Shown here piece by piece: positions 11,916-22,345 of a DNA stretch of 62,000 nucleotides. Source of the DNA: Neocallimastix lanati (nom. inval.) (Eukaryota; Neocallimastigomycota; Neocallimastigomycetes; Neocallimastigales; Neocallimastigaceae). The position numbers and the translations under genes are program-made. The notes beneath the pieces are model-generated. The model worked only from the letters and a program-made list of their open reading frames with translations. It did no database searches and had not been told where the DNA came from. Where the stretch lies: NCBI GenBank assembly GCA_016946835.1, contig JACVTC010000207.1, positions 65,001-127,000 of the forward strand, given 5' to 3'. Numbering within the stretch: position 1 is the first letter of the stretch; the number at the start of each line of letters is the position of its first letter.

Positions 11916-13994
11916 TTCAAACTTAAAATAACTTAACTAGCTTAAATAAAATATGTTATTGAAAGTAATTAAAATTTTAAACATAAATGATTTAGCTAGT
12001 TTAGATATATAATATTTAAAATATTGAAATACATAATTAAAATAATTATTTCTTAATTTTACCAAAGTTACTAAAATGTAATATTAATTTAACATGTTTA
12101 CTACAATGTATCCTAATAATAACAGGGATATATAAATATATAGATAATTTACGTTTATTTCCCTTTGATTAACTATAGTGTAATATATATATTTCATTGT
12201 ATCTACAATTACATTTACTACAATATTTAATAAATTAACATAAATTATATTTCAAGGCATTTATATATTTAAATAATGGTGATTATGTCCACAATGAAAT
12301 ATATATATATACCCAACTTAATAATCCAATAAACTTATCTCGAAATAAAATTCCATATCACGTTGTTTACATAACTTATTTTTTATAACTTAGTGATTTC
12401 TACATTTACTAATGATTGGATTTTATATTGTTGTTTATTTTATAAAAGTAGTAATGATAATACTTACATAATAAATATGTTCTAAACAATTTTATGGTTA
12501 ATAGCACAAATGTTAGAAGTTATCCTATCTGAATAAATTTATTCTACATCACCAGTCTTATATATATGATTTTTGTATTTTTTTAGTACTTAATTAAGAT
12601 TAGCTTACAAAATATTTCTTGTGCTACTTATTTTATTAAATATTTAATTAAAGATTCTAATTTTTATTTTTTGGAAATTTTTAATATATTTGACAAATAT
12701 ATTTTGATTATATATTGAATTGTTTATATGATATATATAAGTTTATATCTTGAAATCTAAATATATAAATAATAATTATTTAAATCGCTTTTAAATATTG
12801 ATTTTCTATTTATTATTTTATTTTTAAACAATTGAAAAATCAATATTAAAAATTAAAATTCAAAAATAAATAAAATTTAAAACTTTATTAAAGTTTAATA
12901 AATAGTTAATGATTTAAATAAATTGTTTTATTAATTTATTGAATGCAATTCTAATAAGTGGAAATAATATATATAAAATATATTCCAAATTGTAAAGAAA
13001 ATTCAATTTCGTTGTATAATTAATTTTGTAGATTATTAATTTTTAACTTGATCCAAATTAATCATATGAAATTAACTACAGTTTTTACTGTGTAATAATA
13101 CATATCGTGGATAGAATTAATTAATAAGAACTAGAAAATATAATTTTAGATTATTTATAAAATCTGGTAATAATTAAAGGTTCGAATTATATTACAATAT
13201 AATTATGTTTTACTGTTATTTATGCTGGAAATTATATAATTGGAGTGATTTAGTAATTGCTATTCAGATATTATATTAATTTTATTTAGAGCAATATTTG
13301 AATTTTGTGAACAAGAAAGTTTATTGCAATCATTTCTAACAAATATATTTATCATTAACATTAAATTTTGTCAATTGGTATATAAACAGTCACAATTTAT
13401 TGTAGTATATTGTAGAAATACTAATAATAACAACATTATATATTTGAATTTAATCAACGTTCAATAACTATTAAGATATAAATAGAAGCAACAGAAGTTT
13501 TCGATTTAAATAACAAGAACAAAAGAAGCATTAGTGTATATGTAACAAAATATATATAATATATATAATGGGAGATAATTATTTACATAATTGGTTAACT
13601 TTATTTAGTTTATATTTATTTTTATTATCTATGATAAATAATATTAAAATTTACTTATTTTCATATTTTATTATACATTCATTTAAATATACTGAATCTA
13701 TAAATATTTACAGCTATATATATTTGCAGGAAATAACTCTGTATATTATAATAATCTGCCAAACTAAATATGTGAGTATAGATATTATATATAAACTATT
13801 TACATGTATATATTAGAATATAATACAATAGTATAAGATAAAATGAAAATCCGCGCAATACTAGTAACAAATATTATAAAACATAAACATTAAATTAACA
13901 CAGTTGTTAACAGGTGGCAAGTGTTATTTGAAACAACTTTAAACTTTTCTAAATAAACTTATTACGAACATAAAACAGCCTATACAATTACTAG
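11916..13994. other. AT-rich intergenic region
   Basis: No gene recognised. An inverted repeat of about 17 bp (12184-12200 and 12291-12307, ending in TTTCATTGT / ACAATGAAA) encloses 90 bp and could be a small MITE-like element. An 82-codon, almost purely hydrophobic ORF at 13568-13816 is not supported as a gene. Confidence 0.55.
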
Positions 13995-14666
13995 ATGTTT
14001 ACAATTCAAAATATTTTGACGGCATTTCTTTTCATTATACATTATTTCCAATTTGTCGATGCTCAACGCACTATGAGTATAGATGATGTGTTGAAAATAA
14101 AAAACGAAGATTTGGTTAGTTTCTATTGTAAAAATGTCATCTGTGTTGAAACTGATGTCACATATGAAGATGAAACTATTAGCATTCTAGATAAATATGG
14201 GAATGTAACCACATATATAGCTAATATCTGTACAGATAATATGATAGTGCGAAATGTTTGTTTCGGCATAGAATGCAACGCTGATTCTGATTGCTTGTCC
14301 AATAAATGCGCGAATAAACATTGTGTCTATAATCAAGAAGAACCAGTAATGCACTGTGACAGCGTTTATTCTTTTGGTTCCATTTTTGTAGATGATAAAT
14401 TATATATGCATTGTGGTAAAGTATGGGGATATGATTGTCAAAGCGATGATGAATGCTCTTCCCAGAAATGTAATAACGGATGTACGCAACAAATTATTGG
14501 TCCTCCCGAAGATAATAAACATATTGGCTACGAAATTGCACTTGTTGTTTTTTTGATATGGATCTTACCATTTGGGATTATCATAGGAATATCTATTTGC
14601 TGCTGTCGTCATTTTGCGAAGAAAGCCAAGAACAAGTATCGGAACTGCACTGCAGAATTATCATAA
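13995..14666 (+). CDS. Secreted/type I membrane protein with Cys-rich ectodomain
   Basis: A single-exon ORF of 223 residues. Residues 1-23 form a signal peptide ending at VDA/Q. The ectodomain (24-178) holds two copies of a Cys pattern, CNADSDCLSNKC...C (about 95-110) and CQSDDECSSQKC...C (about 151-167), plus further paired cysteines, suggesting small disulfide-bonded knots. One transmembrane helix (about 180-203) is followed by a short basic tail starting CCCRHFAKKAKNK, as expected for a cytosolic end. The DSDCxSxKC signature is like that in many extracellular proteins of gut fungi; no enzymatic domain is recognised. Composition is clearly coding against its flanks and the frame is intact. 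It lies upstream of, but is unrelated to, the broken dockerin gene. The role is unknown; cell-surface binding is possible. Confidence 0.82.
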   Translation: MFTIQNILTAFLFIIHYFQFVDAQRTMSIDDVLKIKNEDLVSFYCKNVICVETDVTYEDETISILDKYGNVTTYIANICTDNMIVRNVCFGIECNADSDCLSNKCANKHCVYNQEEPVMHCDSVYSFGSIFVDDKLYMHCGKVWGYDCQSDDECSSQKCNNGCTQQIIGPPEDNKHIGYEIALVVFLIWILPFGIIIGISICCCRHFAKKAKNKYRNCTAELS

Positions 14667-14819
14667 CGACTACCAATAACATAAATAACAATAATAGATT
14701 ACTATTATCATATTGTATAGTTATTTTGAATTAGTAATGTCAAAATAATTAGATATAAGTAAAATGATTTTATTTTTAAAATTTTAAAACAAATAACTAA
14801 ATATTTATAGTATTTAAAT

Positions 14820-15398
14820 ATTGTGTATTCAACTGCTAAAATAGAATACATTGATGATGCTGGTTCTTGGGGTCTCGAAAATGGTGAATGGTGTGGTATA
14901 TCTGATGATAACGCTGATGCATCAATTCCTACTTTATCATCTGAGTCTGAATGTCCATTCCAAGACTATCCATATTGTTCTGATCCAAATACTAATGTGG
15001 TTGATACTGATGATACAGGTACCTAACACTTTATTCGAAGCTAAAACTCAAGATGTATGGGTCTACAATTCTGAATTGAACAAATACTTAGTATCAGGTA
15101 ATAAACTTACTAACAGACCACAAATTTTGGCAATTGCGATAACTCTGACTTGTCCAAATGGCAAATTCCCGAGTCAGAAGACGGTTTCTACAAATCATTA
15201 AAGACTGGTTGGTATTTAAATGTCATTGATATTGATCAAGGTACTATTATTATGAGTGATACTCGTTGTCCTTCATCTTTTATTAAACATAGTAAGAAAA
15301 AACAAGCTATTATTTCTTCATTGAATTCCAAAAAATGCCTTAGAATAATAAGTTCAACTAATAAGAACGAATACCTTTTAACTTTGAATGATTGTAAC
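14820..15398 (+). pseudogene. Dockerin plus beta-trefoil (ricin-B-like) gene, broken and split by Copia
   Basis: The frame at 14820-15026 contains most of one fungal dockerin (DDAGSWGLENGEWCGI) and the start of a second (ECPFQDYPYC, then TDDTG). The protein continues in another frame (about 15030-15130: TLFEAKTQDVWVYN) and returns to the first frame (about 15135-15398: LSKWQIPESEDG, TGWYLNV, KCLRII). That last stretch resembles the W/Q-containing repeats of ricin-type beta-trefoil lectin domains. There are at least two frameshifts, and no start or signal peptide; the dockerin N-terminal half is missing. The Copia element inserted after the codons for NDCN. After its 3' LTR the frame resumes for a few codons to a TAA near 20851. 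Dockerins dock enzymes into fungal cellulosomes; this copy cannot make such a protein. Confidence 0.8.
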
Positions 15399-15590
15399 TG
15401 TTAAACGACAATATTAATGTGTCGAACATAGTATCTACCAATCATATTTTACATACAAACAAAATAAGATAAGAAAATTACAAATAGTTCATAAAAATGT
15501 AGTTAATCTTGCTTTTATATAATAAAATAAAAATGCTATATTAATATTACATACTTTATAAGTGTACTTCTATAATTTTGGTGTTTAAAA
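15399..15590 (+). repeat. 5' LTR of the Copia element
   Basis: 192 bp, starting TGTTAAACGACA and ending GGTGTTTAAAA. The ends are imperfect inverted repeats (TGTTAAAC / GTTTAAAA). Confidence 0.95.
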
Positions 15591-15605
15591 GATTAAGAGT
15601 CTCAT
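15591..15605 (+). promoter_or_regulatory. Copia primer-binding site matching tRNA-Lys anticodon arm
   Basis: GATTAAGAGTCTCAT abuts the 5' LTR with no gap. Its complement, ATGAGACTCTTAATC, reads as an anticodon arm with loop CTCTTAA, as in eukaryotic tRNA-Lys(CUU). Copia-group elements are known to prime from internally cleaved tRNA halves. The related sequence CTAAGAGTCTCAT is at the same place in the second, dead Copia element (55716-55728, minus). Confidence 0.72.
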
Positions 15606-15840
15606 CTCACCTCAACTCATATAAAGCTAAGTATTAAAATATATATAGTATAAAAATAAATAATAAAATATATTCTTACTAATTAATATCTTAAAATACC
15701 AAAAAAAAAAAAAAAAAAAAAAGGATTTTTTTTTAATCAAATTCAACATTATACATATATATTTAAAAGATGAAAAACAATTCATTTTTTAATTTATATA
15801 CAAAAAAAAAAAAAAAACAAAAAAAAAGGCTTACATAGAT

Positions 15841-15992
15841 AAGAAATAAATAATGCTATGCTGAAATAGTCAGCAGCAAATAAGAAATAAATAATGCTAT
15901 GCTGAAATAGTCAGCAGCAAATAAGAGGTAAATAATGCTATGCTGAATAGTCAGCAGCAAATAATAAACGTCACACTGAAAATAGTCAGTGA
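15841..15992 (+). repeat. Array of four stem-loops in the Copia leader
   Basis: Three units spaced 41 bp carry GCTGA-(A)ATAG-TCAGC (15860-15874, 15901-15915, 15942-15955). A fourth has CACTGA-AAATAG-TCAGTG (15974-15991). The fourth stem changes on both sides, so pairing is kept while sequence differs. The array lies in the 0.9-kb non-coding leader, downstream of the primer site and upstream of gag. RNA packaging or Gag binding is a reasonable guess. Confidence 0.8.
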
Positions 15993-16260
15993 CAAAACAA
16001 AATCTTATTAAAATTTCAATTAAATAATAAGATTTAAAAGGAAATATAATTCGCGTTAAGAACAAATGAATAAACAAATAATTTATCGAATAGAATTTAA
16101 AATAAAAATTTATATTAAATTAATAATAAATTAAAGGTGAATTTAATTATTCCTATATAGACATATAAAGCAATGAAGAACCTTAATATCAAAATTTAAA
16201 CCAATAATTTAAATACATTAAAATTACCATAATTATTACTTAACCAATTAAATTTAATGC

Positions 16261-16294
<34 letters not shown>

Positions 16295-16495
16295 TAAGTA
16301 TTAATCATTCAACAAATCAAATAATAGTATTTCAACCAATTAAATTAAATAATATAATAAAATAAAACAAATAAACATTCAATATTCAATCACATCATAT
16401 GTTAACATAAAGTTCTCAAAGACTTAGTAAACAAACAAAAAATTTTTTTTTATCAAGAAAACATTTATTCAAAAATTCAAAAGGGAGATAACAAT

Positions 16496-19400
16496 ATGAG
16501 TAGAAACAGAAACAACATACCTATAACTATTGATGACACAGATGAAACCTTAACAAAAGGTATCACGTTCAATTACTCGGAAAATTTCAATCGTGTTATT
16601 GAACTATCTACAGAAAATTACCCCAGCTGGAGAACGAACATTCTATATCTACTGATGATTAACAACCTAGAAGGATACGTAATAGAAGAAAAAATAAAGA
16701 AACTTAGAAAAAGAAATCTCAGGGATGACCTTGACAACTACCTTGAAGACAAGTTTGACCCCAGCCTGGTATACTATAAGAACACATCGTTAAAAGACAT
16801 AAAAAACGATGTGATGGTAAAATGGATCATTACCAACAGCCTAGGAGAGAATACAAAGAAGATAATTGAAGGTAATGGAAAGACAGCTCATCAAATATGG
16901 ATTACATTAGAAAAGTCCTTCACAATGAGTCCAGAGAAAAGGAAACTTGAAATTAAAAGCAAAATAAATAATTTGAAATACAACGAAGAAGACGACATTA
17001 ACATTTTCATTGCTAAACTCCAAAACGCAATAGATGAGCTAGAAAACATTGACTATGAGTTAAGTGACCCTGTCAAGGCTGGTATTTTGAATAGGTCACT
17101 CCCTGAAAACCTAAGGTTTATAAATGTTTTCCAATATAAAAATGATTGGAAGCAACTCTGCAATTACGTTAAGGATGTCATTCCAGACATCATATTCTCC
17201 AACACTAGAGAGATATCCAAGATGGAAGAGAACAAATTATTCCTAGTTGAATCCTAAGCCAAGAATAGGAACAAAATTTCTAAGGTTATCACAACAAAAA
17301 AAAGAAAAAATGGTAAATGCTTCAACTGCGGTACTTTTGGACATTACTCTTATTAATGCAGAAACAAGGCCAAATACAGATTCAAAAGGAAACCATTCAA
17401 AAAGAACCTCAGAAAGAATTATTGTAACAACATTCCAAGTACCTCCAAGTATATTAGGAACCAACGTAAGAATCAAGTGAACGCTATTGAAAAACCTCAA
17501 GATATTTTCGAAGACTATAATACCGAAAATGGGATACTATTAAATTGTATCACAAACACTGTCAGCAATAACCACTATCCACAAAGCCACATATCACAAT
17601 GGATAATAGACTCAGGAGCATCCATACATATCACAGGATGTATTGACTTACTTACAGATATTAAAAAATGTAATGAAGAAGTTATTCTCCCAAACGGTAA
17701 GACAGTTGTTGCCTCCGCTTACGGTAATTTTACCGGATATATCGACAATTCAAAATTTATATTAAAGAACGTGTTCTACGTCGATAGCATAAACAAAAAT
17801 ATAATATCAGTTACCAAACTTATCCAACAACACTATAAAATTATATTTTTCAATTACAACAACAAACCTTATTTAACCATTTACAATGATTCCGGCAAAA
17901 GAATCATTAACGTTAGTTCAAACAGCCAGAATATTTTTACTTTATGGCTATCGAACAAGTTAATTTCAAACAACAAACCAAAACACGACAAAACCTTATT
18001 GATGCACCTCTCTACTCTAAACAAATTAGATAAAATTAATTTATGGCACAGACGCCTTGGGCACTTCAACATTAACCCTATTAAAAATAAACTATTAAAA
18101 ATTAATATCAAATCTAAATGTCCAATATGCTCTCAATCAAAACAAAGAAACTTACCTCATCGGAAATCAAACAACAGAGCCAAAGCTCCCTTTGAACTAA
18201 TTCACATGGACCTAGTGGGTCCAGTAGTAGAATCTATTCATTCCAATAAATATTTCCTATCCATCCTTGATGACTATTCTCGTTTTGGTTGGGTCCTCTT
18301 CATCCAAAACAAGAGTGACATTTTCGAAAAGTTCACTTTATGGGTCAAATCTATTGAAAATATATATAATAAGACCATCACTTACATTCGTACCGACAAT
18401 GGTACGGAATTTACGAACAATAAATTCAAGTATTTCTGCTCTCAGAGGGGTATTGTTCAACAGTTCACTATCCCTCATAATCATCCTCAACAAAATGGGA
18501 GAGCTGAACGATTTAATGGCACCCTCATAAGTTCAGCTAAATCTCTACTTAATGATTCACAACTTAGTAAAGAATTCTGGGAATACGCGGTAGACACTGC
18601 TAATTACACATACAATCGTATTCCCCACTCTGACATCAACATCAAAATCCCTTTTGAACTATTATTCAAAACCAAAATGGATTATTCGCATTTTAAAGTC
18701 TTCGGTTGTAAGGTCTTTTTCTTTGTCCCTAAATCACAACGAAACAAATTCGACAATAATTCCCTTCCAGGTATCTTCTTGGGTTATCACCCATTAACTA
18801 ATTCCTATAAAATTCTGAACATAGCTAATAATAAGATCGTTCTCTCTCGTTCAGTCGAATTCTTCGAAGATACTCCTGGAAACTCCAAAATATCTCGCCT
18901 AGTTCCTAGAAATTTCCCAAACTTTATGCCAATTTCCGAAATCAGGGGGAGCAACACCTATATGTTAAACAAATTTAATAATTTTAATAACTTTTCTTAC
19001 AATCCACAAAACTCGCATAGACAAATCGACAACAGCAATAAGATAAATTATAACAATATTTCCTCACACAATGAAAACAAAACAAACGACACAACCACTG
19101 AATTAAACCAAATAAACACCAGAAAACGTAATGATAATCAAAAACTCAAAGAACCAAATGACTTTGATGACATCTTTAGCCTACCTGACAAAGACGACTG
19201 GTTAAAAGCCATAAACGAGGAACTTAAGAATATGGAGAAACTTAAGGTTTTCAATACCACCAAATCCTTACCTACTGGTGCTAATATCATATCCTGCAAG
19301 TGGGTACTAAAATATAAAAAGAACGCCGATGGGAATATCATAAAAAGAAAGGCCCGTCTAGTAGCTAGAGGCTTCACTCAAAGGTATGGAATAGACTATA

Positions 19401-20594
19401 CCTTCACCTTCTCCCCCACATTAAAACTAGACTCACTACGAATTATCGTTGCTCTCGCAGTACAAAGAAACTACCGAATAATGCAAATTGATGTTAACAC
19501 GGCATACTTAAATGCCGACCTAAATGAAAACATCTATATCAAGGCACCAAAGGGACACCCGATGCACAACAAAGGATTCTTAAAACTCAACAAAGCCTTG
19601 TATGGATTAAAGCAGGCAGGCCGAGAATGGAACGAGACACTGAACAACACACTCACAAAGATTGGATTCCGAAGATTAATTAGTAAACCGTGCCTATACA
19701 TCATGGAAAACGAATCAAAAGAGGTTCTATGTATTGTAGCGGTCTACGTAGATGATATATTACTGATAGGTAAACAAAAAGAAATTTTATATGTAAAAGA
19801 ACAAATTAAAGTATATTTTAATATTAAAGATATAGGTGATATTGATTTCGTCATTGGAATAAAATTTAAAAAAAATTACGATGGATATTTCATGCAACAA
19901 CGAGGTTACATAAAAGAATTATTAGTTAAGTTTAAACTAAAAGATTGCTTACCCGTTAAAAACTTGAAACCCATTGAGAATCTTAATTTAAGAAAAAGAA
20001 AGTGTGACGAAACATTATATAGGAGTGCAATTGGAAAATTAATCTATCTAGCTGTCTGTACTAGGCCTGATATAATGTTCGTCGTAAGCAGGGCTGCCAG
20101 AAAGAATAAGAATCCAACTTTAGAGGATTGGGCCAATGTTGAACGAATATTCAAGTATCTGAGTTATACTATAAACTACGGGATAAAATTCACAAAGGAA
20201 AGGTCGTTGAAGGTATACGTAGATGCAGATTTCGCGGGCGATACCGAATCGAGAAAGTCAACCTCTGGAATATTATGGTGTTAGTGAGTGTGCAAAGCAT
20301 AGCTTATGGTACATGAACATATTAAACGAATTGAATGTAAATATAAATTTCGTTACCATTAACATTGATAATAGGGCCGCAATATACAACTGTCAGAATC
20401 AATCAATAAACTCAAGATCAAAGCATATCGACATCAAATATCATCACGTAAGGGAACTTATTAAAGAAAATAAAATAAATTTAAAATATATTAATTCTAA
20501 AAAAAATCTAGCCGATGGATTTACAAAGTATCTTTGTAACTCCCTAATGGACAAATTTAGAAATTCACTACTCACGGAAGTGAAAGACCACTGA
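16496..20594 (+). pseudogene. Copia gag-pol, disrupted by two stops and an RNase H deletion
   Basis: Gag (16496-17257) and pol (from 17477) are in the same frame, separated only by TAA at 17255-17257 and TAA at 17354-17356. The second stop lies inside the CCHC zinc knuckle (CFNCGTFGHYSY-stop-C). Pol then has protease (WIIDSGASIH), an integrase zinc domain (HRRLGH, CPICSQSK), a DDE core (HMDLVGP, RTDNGTEF, NGRAERF), RT (KWVLKYKK, RLVARGFTQ, YVDDILLIG) and RNase H (YVDADFAGD). Near 20275 about 25-30 expected codons are missing and the frame changes. The rest, from YGVSECAKHSLW, continues in another frame to 20594. The deleted part includes the RNase H segment with its catalytic Glu. Reading through two stops would be needed for a Gag-Pol fusion. 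A plain decay product is most likely. Confidence 0.92.
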
Positions 20595-20626
20595 GACAAA
20601 TCTCACATATCTTTACAGATAGTTAG

Positions 20627-20639
20627 ATTTGAGGGGGAG
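20627..20639 (+). other. Polypurine tract of the Copia element
   Basis: TTTGAGGGGGAG directly precedes the 3' LTR; a G-run purine tract is the usual plus-strand primer. Confidence 0.85.
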
Positions 20640-20831
20640 TGTTAAACGACAATATTAATGTGTCGAACATAGTATCTACCAATCATATTTTACATACAAA
20701 CAAAATAAGATAAGAAAATTACAAATAGTTCATAAAAATGTAATTAATCTTGTTTTTATATAATAAAATAAAAATGCTATATTAATATTACATACTTTAT
20801 AAGTGTACTTCTATAATTTTGGTGTTTAAAA
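20640..20831 (+). repeat. 3' LTR of the Copia element
   Basis: 192 bp, about 99% identical to 15399-15590. Differences seen are GTAGTTAATCTTGC versus GTAATTAATCTTGT. Confidence 0.95.
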
Positions 20832-20836
20832 GTAAC

Positions 20837-21282
20837 AATGCTCAAAATGATTAAAAGTGGGAGATCCGCTCAGTACTCCCAGGTAGCCAATAATTTGTAC
20901 CACTATTAAAGTTAGTTTACTAATATCTATGTCTCAGGCATAATCATTAATTACTATATAATATTGGTTAAACTAATCATATAATGTTTATGATTTATAT
21001 TGTACTATATTATATATTAAATATTGATATAATATTTCTATATATGAAAACCATATAAATAATAATAATATCACAAATTACTAAAAGCATAAAGATAAAA
21101 CAATAGATGTATATAATATCGTAGTAACGAATATAATTCATTACTAATATAATTATATTTAGATATTATATATGTTTTATTTATTACTTTTATATTTACA
21201 AGTATAATAATAATACTATTAACATAATATCAAAACTTTACATCAAAATTATACTATCACAATGAAATTAATAAAATTAAAA

Positions 21283-21317
<35 letters not shown>

Positions 21318-22345
21318 AAATAAAAGAAAAATAATAAAATTAAATAAAATTTTTAGTAAAACAATCAAAAGAAAATGAAAATAATGCAAATATTTTTTAA
21401 AAGAATAATATTTAAAAGGTCTGTTTAAATAAAATATTAAAATATGTTGTAATACACAGATTTAATTAAAATAGTTTTTAAAAGCATATATACTATTTAA
21501 AGTATTAGTAATGGTAAAATTTATATTAATAAATTAATTTTAATAATTGTGTTTGGAATATAATAACCTTTAAAATAGTTTAATATTTTATAACTAAATC
21601 AAACTATAAAAAATATTTGCTAATTATAAAATTAATCTATGTTATTATTTAATTTTTAAAAAGTCGTTTAAAATATTTAATTTTTAAAATATTAAAATTA
21701 TTATTGCTAATAAAATAAAATATCATCTATTATTACTCTACCAATATTATTATAAAGTAAAAGTATAATTTAAATATTTTTTTATCTTTTGAATATATAG
21801 ACCTCAAAAAACTTCTTAATTATTATATTTATCATATTTTGCTTCTTAATCTATTATGTTATAATTATAAATATTTTTAATTTTATAAAATTTTATTTTA
21901 ATTTGTATATTTTAAATTTTCTATTATCTCGTTTAATTTATACTTATATTTATATATTTATTATTGATATGTCTCTTTGAATTTATATACATATAAATTA
22001 TAACATAATAATAAAAACAAACCTTTAAAATTATTAAAATATTATAATAAGTTTAATATATATTAAACAATTATTTTATTAATTTCGAATTTATTATTTT
22101 TATTAAATAGATTTATTTTATATTAATTAAATTTATATATAAAAATTTTATTAAAAACTTTTATGTATAACCAAATATTTATTTTTTATATTAAAGTGCT
22201 TCTATATAATTTTAAAACTTTAAATAGATCAAGATTTGTAAATAATACTATTTGAAATAATAAAGTAAAATGATAAATTGATTTTCTTTTAATATTTTGT
22301 CTAAAGCAAAGCAAATTAAAATTATTGATTTAATGGATACATAAA
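20837..22345. other. End of the dockerin pseudogene, then AT-rich intergenic DNA
   Basis: The first bases complete the reading frame of the interrupted dockerin/trefoil gene (stop near 20851). A small hairpin (TGGGAG/CTCCCA, about 20858-20882) may belong to its 3' UTR. The remainder is AT-rich with a poly-A run near 21282-21315. No gene recognised. Confidence 0.55.

Larger units (their letters stand above)
15394..20836 (+). mobile_element. Ty1/Copia LTR retrotransposon
   Basis: Two 192-bp LTRs (15399-15590 and 20640-20831) flank gag-pol. A perfect 5-bp target duplication, GTAAC, lies at 15394-15398 and 20832-20836. Two transitions between the LTRs were noticed (about 1%), so the insertion is recent. 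The element carries in-frame stops and an RNase H deletion, so it is non-autonomous now. It lies in the 3' end of the dockerin pseudogene. Confidence 0.96.

Noticed and set aside
13568-13816. 82-codon hydrophobic ORF
   Set aside because: Composition (Ile/Tyr/Leu/Phe/Ser) is what AT-rich random DNA gives; no signal peptide or domain logic, no relatives recognised.
15841-15992. Possible CRISPR-like array
   Set aside because: Only three 41-bp near-identical units without unique spacers, inside a retrotransposon leader of a eukaryote.
15856-16077. Minus-strand ORF across the Copia leader repeats
   Set aside because: It reads out the stem-loop repeats and AT-rich DNA; the repeats make sense as RNA structure on the plus strand.
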